This document shows positions 34,259 to 42,539 of a DNA stretch of 64,000 nucleotides, in pieces. The notes beneath the pieces are model-generated. The model had not been told where the DNA came from. It worked only from the letters and a program-made list of their open reading frames with translations, and did not search any database. Numbering within the stretch: the first letter of the stretch is position 1; every line of letters starts with the position of its first letter. Where the stretch lies: positions 372,001-436,000 of the forward strand of contig NZ_LMLP01000001.1 in assembly GCF_001421965.1 (NCBI RefSeq), given 5' to 3'. Position numbers and translations under genes: made by a program. This stretch comes from Sphingomonas sp. Leaf67. GTDB taxonomy: Bacteria > Pseudomonadota > Alphaproteobacteria > Sphingomonadales > Sphingomonadaceae.

Positions 34259-36013
34259 ATGACGACAAAACTTGAAGGAAGTGTTGCAATCACGCTGGAA
34301 GCGACCCCGACCGGCGACACATTGCCGCGCCGGCTCGCAGATTTCGCGACGCTGGGCGAGGCGATGGATTACGCCGCGCAGGGCACGCGCGGGCTGAACT
34401 TCTACGACGCGCGCGGCACGCTGAAACACCCCTACCCGTTCCGCGACATGCGCAAAGACGCGTTGCAACAGGCCTATCGCCTGATCGCGAAGGGCGTGCA
34501 GCCCAACGACCGTATCGCGCTGGTCGCCGAAACCGGTGCCGAGTTCGCCGCCTTGTTCTTCGGGGTGGTCTATGCCGGCGCATGGCCGGTGCCGCTGCCG
34601 CTGCCCACCTCGTTCGGCGGGCGCGAGGCCTATGTCGAACAATTGCGCGTCCAGTTGGACAGCTGCGATCCCAAGACCTTGTTCTACCCCGCCGAACTCG
34701 AAGCGATGGCTGGCGAGGCCGCGCGCATCGCCGGGGTCGAAGGCATTGATTGGGAAAGCTTCTCGGCGATCGATGCCCCGGTCGTCGATCTGCCGACGGC
34801 GTCGACCGACGACATCTGCTATCTGCAATATTCCAGCGGCTCGACGCGCTTTCCGCACGGGACCGAAATTACCCATGCCGCGCTGCTCAACAACCTTGCC
34901 GCGCACAGCCACGGCATGCAGCTGGCCGCGGAGGATCGCTGCATCTCGTGGCTGCCTTGGTATCACGACATGGGGCTGGTCGGCTGTTTCCTGTCGGTGG
35001 TCGCCAATCAGGTATCGACCGACTATCTGAAGACCGAGGATTTCGCGCGGCGTCCGCTCGCATGGCTCGACCTGATCAGCCGCAATCAGGGGAATTCGAT
35101 CAGCTATTCACCGACCTTCGGCTACGACATCTGCGCGCGGCGCATGTCGAGCCAGACCAAGGCGGCGGACCGGTTCGACCTGTCGCGCTGGCGGCTGGCG
35201 GGCAATGGCGCGGACATGATCCGTCCCGATGTGATGCAATCATTCGTCGACGCGTTCGCCGATGCCGGGTTCAAGGCGTCGGCTTTCCTGCCGTCCTACG
35301 GCCTTGCCGAAGCGACGCTGGCAGTGGCGATCATGCCGCCGGGCGAAGGGATCATTGTGGAGCTGGTCGAAGAGACCGAGCTTTCGGGCCATGCCGGCCG
35401 CGCCGACCGTCCGCAGCGCTACCGCGCGATCGTGAATTGCGGGAAACCCGTCCGCGATATGGCGATCGAGATCCGCGAAGAGGACGGCACGCCGCTTCCC
35501 GAGCGCGCGATCGGCAAGGTTTGGTGCAAGGGGCCGTCGCTGATGAGCGGCTATTTCCGCGATCCCGAAGCGACCGCCGCATGCATGGTCGATGGCTGGC
35601 TCGACACCGGTGACATGGGCTATCTGTCTGACGGGTATGTCTATATCGTTGGCCGGGCAAAGGACATGATCATCGTCAACGGCAAAAACCACTGGCCGCA
35701 GGACATTGAATGGGCGGTGGAACAACTTCCCGGTTTCAAGGCCGGCGACATCGCCGCCTTCGCCATCACCACCCCCGGCGGCGAGGAAACGCCCGCAGTC
35801 CTCGTCCAGTGCCGCGCATCGGACGAGGGGGAGCGCCAGCGGCTGCGGGAGGAAATTCGCGAGCGCGTCCGGTCGGTTACCGGCATGAACTGCGTCATCG
35901 AACTGGTCCCGCCGCGCACCCTGCCCCGCACATCGTCGGGCAAGCTGAGCCGCGCTAAGGCGCGCAAGCTGTATCTGGAAGGCGAGATCAAGCCCTACGC
36001 GATCGCAGCCTGA
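34259..36013 (+). CDS. Fatty acyl-AMP ligase (FAAL)
   Basis: A 584-aa ANL-superfamily adenylating enzyme. Motifs: YLQYSSGSTRFPHGTEITH (phosphate-binding A3 loop), SWLPWYHDMGLVG typical of FAALs, SYGLAEATLAVA, GWLDTGDMGYLSDGYVYIVG (A7/A8 zone) and a C-terminal PRTSSGKLSRAKARK with the catalytic Lys. FAALs form acyl-adenylates from fatty acids and pass them to carrier proteins rather than to CoA. No polyketide or carrier gene lies next to it here, so its product is unknown; lipid or sphingolipid precursor formation is possible. The ribosome site is weak. Confidence 0.92.
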   Translation: MTTKLEGSVAITLEATPTGDTLPRRLADFATLGEAMDYAAQGTRGLNFYDARGTLKHPYPFRDMRKDALQQAYRLIAKGVQPNDRIALVAETGAEFAALFFGVVYAGAWPVPLPLPTSFGGREAYVEQLRVQLDSCDPKTLFYPAELEAMAGEAARIAGVEGIDWESFSAIDAPVVDLPTASTDDICYLQYSSGSTRFPHGTEITHAALLNNLAAHSHGMQLAAEDRCISWLPWYHDMGLVGCFLSVVANQVSTDYLKTEDFARRPLAWLDLISRNQGNSISYSPTFGYDICARRMSSQTKAADRFDLSRWRLAGNGADMIRPDVMQSFVDAFADAGFKASAFLPSYGLAEATLAVAIMPPGEGIIVELVEETELSGHAGRADRPQRYRAIVNCGKPVRDMAIEIREEDGTPLPERAIGKVWCKGPSLMSGYFRDPEATAACMVDGWLDTGDMGYLSDGYVYIVGRAKDMIIVNGKNHWPQDIEWAVEQLPGFKAGDIAAFAITTPGGEETPAVLVQCRASDEGERQRLREEIRERVRSVTGMNCVIELVPPRTLPRTSSGKLSRAKARKLYLEGEIKPYAIAA

Positions 36014-36116
36014 TCATCCGGGGAGGCATTTTTCGCTTTCCTACAGCCCCCCGCTCCCCTAACCACAAATCGGCCTTGCCCTTCCGGTTCGACCGGGATA
36101 GAGGCCGCGTCCGCAC

Positions 36117-36192
36117 ACGAGTGTAGCTCAGCTGGTAGAGCATCGGTCTCCAAAACCGAGGGCCGGGGGTTCGAATCCCTCCACTCGTGCCA
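36117..36192 (+). tRNA. tRNA-Trp (CCA)
   Basis: The 76-nt gene pairs ACGAGTG with CACTCGT, then discriminator G and encoded CCA. The anticodon stem-loop is CGGTCTCCAAAACCG with anticodon CCA, the D-arm is GCTC/GAGC and the T-loop TTCGAAT. Placement upstream of secE and nusG matches a widespread bacterial arrangement. Confidence 0.96.
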
Positions 36193-36219
36193 GCGCACCC
36201 CGCGCCGACCCCGATATGG

Positions 36220-36807
36220 ATGCCGACGATGTTCCGTGCGCTGTACGACTGGACGCTCCGCCTTGCCAATCATCGGCATGCCGTGCGTAGCCTCGCCGTC
36301 GTAAGCTTCTGTGAAAGCTCTTTTTTTCCGATTCCGCCCGATGTCGTGCTGGTGCCGGTCATCCTGCAGCACCGCAGCCGCGCCTATCAGATCGCGGCGA
36401 TTTGCACGATTGCGTCGGTATTGGGCGGTATGGTCGGGTATGCGATCGGCTATTTCCTGTGGGATACGGTCGGGGCGTGGGTCATCAACCTGTACGGTTT
36501 GCAGGACAAGGCCGCGAAATTTCAGGCGGGGTTTGCGCAGTACGGCGCGGCGATCATCCTGCTCAAGGGGCTGACGCCGATCCCGTTCAAGCTGGTGACG
36601 ATCGCGTCGGGGCTCGCCAAGTTCAATTTCGGCCTGTTCGTACTGACGGCCGCGATCACCCGCGCCTTCCGCTTTTTCCTGATCGCGTTCCTGCTGAAGA
36701 AATATGGCCAGCCGGTGCAGACGTTCATCGAGAAGCGGCTGACGCTGATCGGGACGTTGCTGGTCGTGGCGCTGGTCGGCGGGTTCGCGGCGGTCAGTCT
36801 GCTCTGA
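36220..36807 (+). CDS. YqaA/DedA-family membrane protein (SNARE-associated/VTT domain)
   Basis: A 195-aa inner-membrane protein starting MPTMFRALYDW (a second Met three codons on could also be used). VTT features: FCESSFFPIPPDVVLVPVIL, an SVLGGMVGYAIGYFLWDTVG segment, and YGAAIILLKGLTPIPFKLVT with the conserved Gly/Pro and the Phe-Arg-Phe helix (RAFRFFLIAF). Such proteins are lipid scramblase or transporter-like. It lies 27 bp after tRNA-Trp. Confidence 0.9.
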   Translation: MPTMFRALYDWTLRLANHRHAVRSLAVVSFCESSFFPIPPDVVLVPVILQHRSRAYQIAAICTIASVLGGMVGYAIGYFLWDTVGAWVINLYGLQDKAAKFQAGFAQYGAAIILLKGLTPIPFKLVTIASGLAKFNFGLFVLTAAITRAFRFFLIAFLLKKYGQPVQTFIEKRLTLIGTLLVVALVGGFAAVSLL

Positions 36808-36898
36808 ACCGGACCAAAGTACCGGCGACAAAGCCGCACGTATCCGCTAACGGCCCCGCCGTCCGACGCGACAACCGCGCGGACCAAAGGGGGTTTTC

Positions 36899-37561
36899 AT
36901 GAAGTTTCAGGCAGCGGCCATCGTGGCCGCAACCATCGCGTTCGCACAACCCGCCGCCGCGCAGGACGCGCCGCAGCCCTATCCCGAAATGAAGGAGCGG
37001 GTCGCGCGCGATCCACTGCAGGGGCTGCGCGTCGAGGCACTGGTCGGGTACGACCGGCTGGAAGGCAATTATTACGAAGACGATACGAAATATTACGATG
37101 GCTATGACGGCATCGGTTTCGGCGGCGAGATCGGCTATGACGTCGCGGTCAGCGCGAAGGTGCTGCTCGGCGCCTATGCCGGGATCGGCAAGTCGACGCA
37201 GAAGCAGTGCGACGAAATCTTTGGCGATGACGAACTGTGCCAGAAGGCCGGCGTCGCCCAATATGCCGGTGTCCGCGTCGGCTTCCCGATCGGAGCGCGG
37301 TCGGTCGCCTATCTGCGGGGCGGCTATTCGCACGCCAAGCTGAAGCTCGATTACGATGCCGTGGGCACCTCGGACGACTTTTCGACCGACGAAAGCTATA
37401 GCGGCTATCATATCGGCGCGGGCGCAGAATATGGCATTGGCGGGCGCGCCTATCTGAAGGGCGACGTGGCCGTCACCCAATATTCGACCAACAAGACGCT
37501 GTATGACGGCGTCAATTTCGAACGCGTGCAGGCGACGGCCGGCATCGGCTTCCGCTTCTGA
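36899..37561 (+). CDS. Outer-membrane beta-barrel protein (OmpA/porin-like, 220 aa)
   Basis: A 220-aa protein with a Sec signal peptide (MKFQAAAIVAATIAFAQPAAA, cleavage before QD). The mature part alternates in the way of an eight-strand barrel (LRVEALVGYDRLEGNYYEDD, YGVRVGF-like and YLRGGYSHAKLKLDY strands) and ends in GIGFRF with the terminal Phe required for outer-membrane insertion. Two Cys (QKQCDEIF, DELCQ) may form a loop disulphide. Function unknown; no ligand motif. Confidence 0.87.
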   Translation: MKFQAAAIVAATIAFAQPAAAQDAPQPYPEMKERVARDPLQGLRVEALVGYDRLEGNYYEDDTKYYDGYDGIGFGGEIGYDVAVSAKVLLGAYAGIGKSTQKQCDEIFGDDELCQKAGVAQYAGVRVGFPIGARSVAYLRGGYSHAKLKLDYDAVGTSDDFSTDESYSGYHIGAGAEYGIGGRAYLKGDVAVTQYSTNKTLYDGVNFERVQATAGIGFRF

Positions 37562-37894
37562 GAGGCGGTTTGGAACCGCGCGGTTGCGCGGTTTGCGGTG
37601 CCAGCCCAATCCTCTACCGACCAGCTATTCCGCGCGCCTCGTGGGTGGTCGGGCGAAGCGGCGGGCCGGCACCGCCTTCAAAAATCGCCCTTCGCGCGGT
37701 TCCAAACCAATCGTAAGTTCGCACGGGCGGCGGGTGTGCCGCCCCGTTGCCCCGCGCGCTTGCTTCCTCCGCCCTAGATCGCTAGATACCATGCCCAATC
37801 CGACAGCGTGGATGGGCAGCGCCGGTTTCCTGACAGGAACCGGACGGGGCCTTGTGTCCCGCCGTCGGTCAAACCGATAACGAAGGTCAGGCAC
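37562..37894. other. 333-bp intergenic region with a 142-bp inverted-repeat element and the secE promoter zone
   Basis: No gene of its own. It holds the inverted-repeat element 37567-37708 described separately and, further right, the presumed promoter of secE-nusG. An open frame on the minus strand (37625-37894) has no family features and is taken as chance. Confidence 0.55.
37567..37708. repeat. MITE-like element with 16-bp terminal inverted repeats
   Basis: GGTTTGGAACCGCGCG at 37567-37582 is repeated in inverted form at 37693-37708, bounding a 142-bp unit. A second nested pair (CCGACCA with TGGTCGG) lies inside. No target-site duplication is evident and no second copy was found in this window. 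It could be a small mobile repeat or a structured RNA/terminator region. Confidence 0.45.
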
Positions 37895-38092
37895 GTGGCG
37901 AAGGTTACCCCAGTCGAATTCATGCGGCAGGTCCGGGCCGAAACCGCCAAGGTGACGTGGCCGACGCGCCGCGAAACCGTGATGACCGCGGTGATGGTCG
38001 TCATCATGACGACGTTGCTGGCGATCTTCTTCCTCGGCGTGGATTCAGCGTTCGACGCGATCGTCAAGGGCCTGCTGAAGCTCGCACAGTAA
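37895..38092 (+). CDS. secE: Protein translocase subunit SecE
   Basis: A 65-aa single-span membrane protein. The conserved amphipathic segment (EFMRQVRAETAKVTWPTRRE) precedes one transmembrane helix (VMTAVMVVIMTTLLAIFFLG). SecE clamps the SecY channel. The start is GTG (MAKVTPVEF) at 37895, giving the normal short alphaproteobacterial length. nusG follows 44 bp downstream. Confidence 0.95.
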   Translation: MAKVTPVEFMRQVRAETAKVTWPTRRETVMTAVMVVIMTTLLAIFFLGVDSAFDAIVKGLLKLAQ

Positions 38093-38136
38093 CCGATCGG
38101 TCTCCCGCACCCCTTCGAAAAGTTCAAAGGATACGC

Positions 38137-38676
38137 ATGTCGCGCTGGTACATCATTCACGCCTATTCGGGTTTCGAGGGCAAGGTCCGCGATTCGATCC
38201 TGAGCGAGGCGACGCGCCTCGGCCTCGATCATGCGGTCGAAGCGATCGAGGTCCCGACCGAGAATGTGACCGAAGTCCGTCGCGGCAAGAAGGTGCAGTC
38301 CGAACGCAAGTTCATGCCCGGATATGTGCTCGCGAAGCTGGACCTGAGCGATCAGGTCTATCACCTCGTCAAGAACACGCCGAAGGTCACCGGCTTCCTG
38401 GGATCGTCGGGCAAGCCGCAGGCGATCAGCGAGGCGGAAGCCACGCGGATGCTGAACAGCAAGGAAGAGGCCGCCGCCTCGCCCACCAAGCAAAAGATCA
38501 AGGTCGATTTCGAGATCGGCGATTCGGTCAAGGTGCTGGACGGCCCGTTCGCGAGCTTCAACGGTCTGGTCGAGGAGCTGGACTTCGACAAGTCGAAGGT
38601 GAAGGTTTCGGTGTCGATCTTTGGGCGTGCTACGCCGGTCGAACTGGATTTCGAGCAGGTGGAACGAAGCAAGTAA
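38137..38676 (+). CDS. nusG: Transcription termination/antitermination protein NusG
   Basis: A 179-aa protein: NGN domain from residue 4 (WYIIHAYSGFEGKVRDSI, VPTENVTEVRRGKKVQSERK, FMPGYVLAKLDL) and a C-terminal KOW domain (GDSVKVLDGPFASFNGLVEE). It couples RNA polymerase to Rho or ribosomes. The stop codon lies inside the first hairpin of a structured 3' region. Confidence 0.97.
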   Translation: MSRWYIIHAYSGFEGKVRDSILSEATRLGLDHAVEAIEVPTENVTEVRRGKKVQSERKFMPGYVLAKLDLSDQVYHLVKNTPKVTGFLGSSGKPQAISEAEATRMLNSKEEAAASPTKQKIKVDFEIGDSVKVLDGPFASFNGLVEELDFDKSKVKVSVSIFGRATPVELDFEQVERSK

Positions 38677-38768
38677 GGCGAAAGCCTGACTTGCTGTCCG
38701 CACACGAATAGCGAAGGCTATTCGTGAGACGGCGGACACCGGCCGGCGGGTACAACCCGACCGACGTT
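38668..38768 (+). ncRNA. Multi-hairpin RNA element overlapping the nusG stop
   Basis: A series of perfect stems begins within nusG: AGCAAGT/ACTTGCT (38668-38695, inner AGGC/GCCT with a GAAA loop, containing the stop), then CACGAATAGC-GAAG-GCTATTCGTG (38703-38726) enclosed by TGTCCG/CGGACA, then a GGCCGGCGGG...CCCGACCGACG unit. The last unit recurs after rplA. It may be a ribosomal-protein-type regulatory RNA or an mRNA-end structure. Folding was done by eye. Confidence 0.5.
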
Positions 38769-38770
38769 AG

Positions 38771-38803
38771 CGGCGTAGGGCGACAAGCCCTGCGCCGTTT
38801 TTT
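38771..38803 (+). terminator. Rho-independent terminator after nusG
   Basis: An 11-bp stem, CGGCGTAGGGC with GCCCTGCGCCG (one mismatch), followed by TTTTTT, is a strong intrinsic terminator. It ends the secE-nusG transcript, so rplK-rplA must use a separate promoter. Confidence 0.9.
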
Positions 38804-38881
38804 GCTATACAGCGTACTTCATGATGTGCATCTTACTCCAAACATTCGAGGCAACGAGAGCTGCCTCAAAGGGATCGTCGG

Positions 38882-40366
38882 ATGACATTCAAGAGCGAAG
38901 TCAGAGATAGCACAATCAATGCACTACTCGAGAAAGCTCAAGATCGAAGCTACAAGCAATATCTTGCAAAACTAAATCTAAAGAAAGTTCGCGGATTTGT
39001 CGATGAGCCAATTTCTTTCGATTTTCCTGTAACAGCCATAATTGGACCAAATGGCGGTGGAAAGACGACCGTATTAGGTTCTGCGGGCATAATATATCGA
39101 GATATACCGCCCCGTGCATTTTTTTCTAAAAGCGGGAAGTATGATAGTGGAATGCAGGATTGGCCTATTGAATATGAGATAATCGATCGTGACTTATCTG
39201 CAAAGTCGTCCGTACAACGAACGGCTAGCTTCAAAAATTTGAAATGGAACCGTGACGCGCTCACACGCCAAACTTTGCTTTTCGGCGTGTCCCGCACGGT
39301 GCCCGCAAGTGAACGAAAAGAGTTACTTAGCTGCACCTCGCGAAAGTTTTCTGTCCCTGAAAGTCGTGTAGCCCCGTTTTCGCCGGAAATTAACGATGCT
39401 GTTTCCCGCATACTTGGCAAAGATGTTTCAGGGTTCAAGCAAATACAGGTTCATGCGAACGGCAATGTGACTTTGCTGACCGGGCAAACCTTAGATGGGG
39501 TTGGCTACTCGGAGTTCCACTTTGGGGCAGGGGAATCGAGTATTATTCGCATGGTCGCATCAATCGAGGCGGCGGATGACCACACGTTAGTTTTAATAGA
39601 GGAAATAGAAAACGGCCTTCATCCGGTAGCAACGATACGCCTTGTCGAATATTTAATATGGGCTGCTGAAAGAAAGAAAATACAAGTTATTTTCACAACT
39701 CATTCTAATGAAGCGCTACGCCCTTTGCCAAGCAAGGCCGTTTGGTCGGCAACTAAAGACAAACTTTTCCAAGGAAAGCTCGACGTATCCTCGCTGCGCG
39801 CAATAACTGGTCAGATCGAAACATCAGCCGTTCTGTTCGTTGAAGATGCATTTGCTAAGATCTGGATGGAGGCTATTCTCCGGCAGAGCGATAAACCTGT
39901 AATGGATCATTTCCAAGTACACGCAATGTCCGGCGACGGAGCTGCCGTCGCTATGAATCGGTATCATAATGCAAACCCGTCAGTTACGACACCATCCGCT
40001 TGCGTGTTGGATGGTGATTCGAGGCAAATCGACGATCCAGCGCAGAGCGTTTTCCGCTTACCAGGAGATGCACCTGAATCCTTCGTATTCGACGAGTGCA
40101 TTAATCAGTGGAGCATAATAGGCGGCAAACTATCGGTGGCACTTCTTCAGAAATTTGAGGATAGCGACAAGATACTAGCAATATGCAGGGAAGTCCGAAC
40201 CACAAATAAAGACAGGCATTTGCTATTTGCTCAACTTGGCGAAAAACTTGGGCTCGTTCCCGAGAGTACTGTTGCCCTAGCGTTCACGACACTTTGGGCT
40301 CAAAATAATGAAAGCTCGGTGAAATCATTAGTTGACCAAATTATAGATAATACCAAAAATATATAG
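38882..40366 (+). CDS. OLD-family ATP-dependent nuclease (AAA ATPase + TOPRIM)
   Basis: A 494-aa protein with an ABC-type ATPase and a C-terminal TOPRIM region. Walker A is GPNGGGKTT (55-63), signature FGAGESS (214-220), Walker B LVLIEEIENGLHP (236-248) and H-loop FTTHSNEA. The TOPRIM part shows LFVEDAFAKIW (318-328) and LDGDS (376-380), which could bind the metal. OLD nucleases act alone or in antiphage systems such as Gabija, PARIS and retrons; no helicase, second toxin or reverse transcriptase partner lies next to it. The gene is clearly A+T-rich, using TTA, ATA and AGA codons rare in neighbours, and sits between nusG and rplK: signs of horizontal gain. It has an AAAGGGA ribosome site. Confidence 0.85.
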   Translation: MTFKSEVRDSTINALLEKAQDRSYKQYLAKLNLKKVRGFVDEPISFDFPVTAIIGPNGGGKTTVLGSAGIIYRDIPPRAFFSKSGKYDSGMQDWPIEYEIIDRDLSAKSSVQRTASFKNLKWNRDALTRQTLLFGVSRTVPASERKELLSCTSRKFSVPESRVAPFSPEINDAVSRILGKDVSGFKQIQVHANGNVTLLTGQTLDGVGYSEFHFGAGESSIIRMVASIEAADDHTLVLIEEIENGLHPVATIRLVEYLIWAAERKKIQVIFTTHSNEALRPLPSKAVWSATKDKLFQGKLDVSSLRAITGQIETSAVLFVEDAFAKIWMEAILRQSDKPVMDHFQVHAMSGDGAAVAMNRYHNANPSVTTPSACVLDGDSRQIDDPAQSVFRLPGDAPESFVFDECINQWSIIGGKLSVALLQKFEDSDKILAICREVRTTNKDRHLLFAQLGEKLGLVPESTVALAFTTLWAQNNESSVKSLVDQIIDNTKNI

Positions 40367-40405
40367 TAATAAAATTCGCCAGAATTGATATTTTAGCTGG
40401 ACTAT

Positions 40406-40897
40406 TCAAACCGGCGCACTATTCCCCACCCCCGGCTCCCGCGTCGCCAGCGCATGCAAATACCGCGCCCGCTCCTCGGTCCCCCATTTCAACTTCCGCA
40501 ACTGCCGCTCCTGCGCCCGGTCGAGCACGACCTCGCGATAGCCGCGACCGATCAGGCATTCCTCGACCGCGCCGACCATCGTCTGCTGCACTTCCTCGAC
40601 ATTCCCGCGGATGCGGCGGTGATAGACCATGGCGTAGTCGATCATCGGATTGTTCGGACTGAGCGTCTGGTTTTCGAGGATGCGGTCCTGATCGCGGGTG
40701 GCGGCGACGACTTCCTTCGTCGACTTCCAGTCCCGGATATCCGCCTTCGCACCCTGCACCGCGCATTCGCGGGCGTCGCGGCGATAGGCGTCGAACGACA
40801 CGCCGGGCTTGCCCCAGGTGGTGGTCGGTGGGCGTGTGGCGGCGATGGCCGGGCCGGTGGTGGCGATCAGGGTCAGAATCAGGAACGCGCTTCGCAT
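40406..40897 (-). CDS. Secreted protein of unknown function
   Basis: A 163-aa protein with a Sec signal peptide (MRSAFLILTLIATTGPAIAA). The mature part is rich in charged residues and has two Cys positions (ARECAVQGAKADIR and EECLIGRGYREVVLDRAQ), likely a disulphide, a pattern common to small sphingomonad periplasmic proteins annotated as hypothetical. The G+C content returns to the chromosomal level here, unlike the OLD gene. It is convergent with the OLD gene. Confidence 0.75.
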   Translation of the reverse strand: MRSAFLILTLIATTGPAIAATRPPTTTWGKPGVSFDAYRRDARECAVQGAKADIRDWKSTKEVVAATRDQDRILENQTLSPNNPMIDYAMVYHRRIRGNVEEVQQTMVGAVEECLIGRGYREVVLDRAQERQLRKLKWGTEERARYLHALATREPGVGNSAPV

Positions 40898-41100
40898 CGT
40901 CTTGCTGCCTCTTCTTGTACCTCTCCGGGATGGAAATTGCGCCGGATTGTGGAAGACAGCAAGGGGCGATGGGTGCGTTTCGGGGGTTTCGGGCGGGCGT
41001 TGCGCTCGATCGCCGGGTGACGCCGGCCTGCGCTGGCGGGACGATGCGGGGGCGCTGCCGATCCGGGCCGAGGCGATACTGTCGGGCGGGGGCGGTTGCG

Positions 41101-41940
41101 TCAGCTGCCCGCCCTCCCCTTCACCCGCAACGCCTGTTCGAGCAGCAAGTCCCAGCCGCCCGGTTCCCATTGGGTGCGCCGGCCGCCCTTGCGCCATTCC
41201 TCCTGCGCATATTCGACCATCCGCGCTTCCTCCTCTTCCAGCATCGCCCGGACGCCATTGGCCAGCGTGCGGCGTTCGATCCATGCGGCGTTGCTCTCGC
41301 CACGTTTGGGGAGGGCCTGCGGGTCGGCGAGTTCGCGTTCGCGGCGCGCCTTTTGCCCGATCATCTGCATCGCCTGCGCTACCGTCATCGGCGGGATGGC
41401 GGGTGGATCGTTGTGCCGCCAGTGATCGTGGGCGTTGCTTTCGGGCAGGCTGCTTTCGAGCAATGCCGCCTCCAGCCGCTCGGCCCCGATGGCGAGCGCG
41501 ATGCGCAGTTCGCGGGCGAAGCCGGGGTGGCGGCGGGCGCGGGCGTAGAAGCTGCTGTGCGCGAAGCCGGCGGCCTGCGCGGACAGGCGGATATTGGCGG
41601 TGGCGCTGACGGCGGCGAGGAAGCGTTGTTCGGCGTCGCGATCGATCTGGCGACGCTTGCCGGGCGTGCGCAGTTGCAGGCGGCCGCGCGTGCGGACGAC
41701 GTGCGCCTCGCCGGGCGGGGTTTGCGGATCGGACAGCGCGGCGGCGGCGAGGACCAGCGCCGCTTCCCACCGCTGGGCGAAGTCGGGGTCGGCGTTCCTC
41801 CGCTTGGTCAGCATCGAGCGGTTGAGCGCGAGCGTGCGTGCCGCCTCCCGCGCATTGCCGGTGCGGGCCAGTTCGGTCAGGAAGGCAGCGTTTTGCAGCG
41901 CCTGCTTGCGGGTATAGGGGCGTGGTTTCGGCTGGGGCAT
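41101..41940 (-). CDS. HTH protein, terminase-small-subunit-like, unknown function
   Basis: A 279-aa protein starting MPQPKPRPYTRKQALQNAAF. Two HTH-like repeats are visible (FLTELARTGNAREAARTLAL and FLAAVSATANIRLSAQAAGF), the pattern of chromosomal terminase-small-subunit-like proteins, followed by Glu/Arg-rich helices. No phage genes lie next to it, so a packaging role is not supported. The upstream 42 codons in the same frame are ignored. Confidence 0.7.
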   Translation of the reverse strand: MPQPKPRPYTRKQALQNAAFLTELARTGNAREAARTLALNRSMLTKRRNADPDFAQRWEAALVLAAAALSDPQTPPGEAHVVRTRGRLQLRTPGKRRQIDRDAEQRFLAAVSATANIRLSAQAAGFAHSSFYARARRHPGFARELRIALAIGAERLEAALLESSLPESNAHDHWRHNDPPAIPPMTVAQAMQMIGQKARRERELADPQALPKRGESNAAWIERRTLANGVRAMLEEEEARMVEYAQEEWRKGGRRTQWEPGGWDLLLEQALRVKGRAGS

Positions 41941-42097
41941 GGTCCCGAACGGATCAGACGGAATCCTACATTGCAAGCGCGCGGTGTTTCGGCTAAGCGC
42001 GCCGCTTCCCAAACGACAGTTTTGGAAACCATGGCGGGAGGCCGGTCCGGCAGGATCGCGCCGCACGTACCGCTAAACTTGAAAGAGAGTGAGACTC
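41941..42097 (+). promoter_or_regulatory. Leader/promoter region of rplK-rplA
   Basis: The 157-bp gap must hold the promoter of the L11/L1 operon because nusG ends in its own terminator. The part before the start is GC-rich (GGCGGGAGGCCGGTCCGGCA at 42030-42049) and can fold, as expected for an L1-binding leader, but no specific L1 site was proven. A GAAAGAGAG ribosome site precedes the rplK ATG. Confidence 0.45.
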
Positions 42098-42535
42098 ATG
42101 GCCAAAAAGATTACCGGCTATATCAAGCTGCAGGTGCCGGCAGGCGAAGCCAAGCCGTCGCCGCCGATCGGCCCCGCACTGGGTCAGCGCGGCGTGAACA
42201 TCATGGAATTCTGCAAGACGTTCAACGCGCAGACTTCCAGCGGCGATATCGCCAAGGGCACGCCGCTGCCGACGATCATCACCGTCTATGCCGACCGTTC
42301 GTTCAGCTTCGAGACGAAGACGCCGCCGGCGACCTATCTCATCAAGCAGGCGATCAACCTGAAGTCGGGTTCGAAGGAACCGGGCAAGTCGGTTGCCGGC
42401 AAGATCAAGCGTTCGCAGCTGAGCGAGATCGCGACGATCAAGATGAAGGATCTGAACGCCAACGACATCGACGCGGCGACGAAGATCATCGAAGGTTCGG
42501 CCCGCGCGATGGGCCTCGAAGTGGTGGAGGGTTAA
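42098..42535 (+). CDS. rplK: 50S ribosomal protein L11
   Basis: A 145-aa ribosomal protein. Hallmarks are [33 protein letters not shown], the Pro-rich [15 protein letters not shown] and [19 protein letters not shown]. It binds 23S rRNA at the GTPase-associated centre. rplA follows 4 bp downstream. The ATG at 42098 has a good ribosome site. Confidence 0.98.
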   Translation: MAKKITGYIKLQVPAGEAKPSPPIGPALGQRGVNIMEFCKTFNAQTSSGDIAKGTPLPTIITVYADRSFSFETKTPPATYLIKQAINLKSGSKEPGKSVAGKIKRSQLSEIATIKMKDLNANDIDAATKIIEGSARAMGLEVVEG

Positions 42536-42539
42536 GACT

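Noticed and set aside
38882..40366. Possible two-gene defence system (Gabija, PARIS, retron) around the OLD gene
   Set aside because: The expected helicase, second effector or reverse transcriptase is absent; neighbours are nusG and a secreted hypothetical protein.
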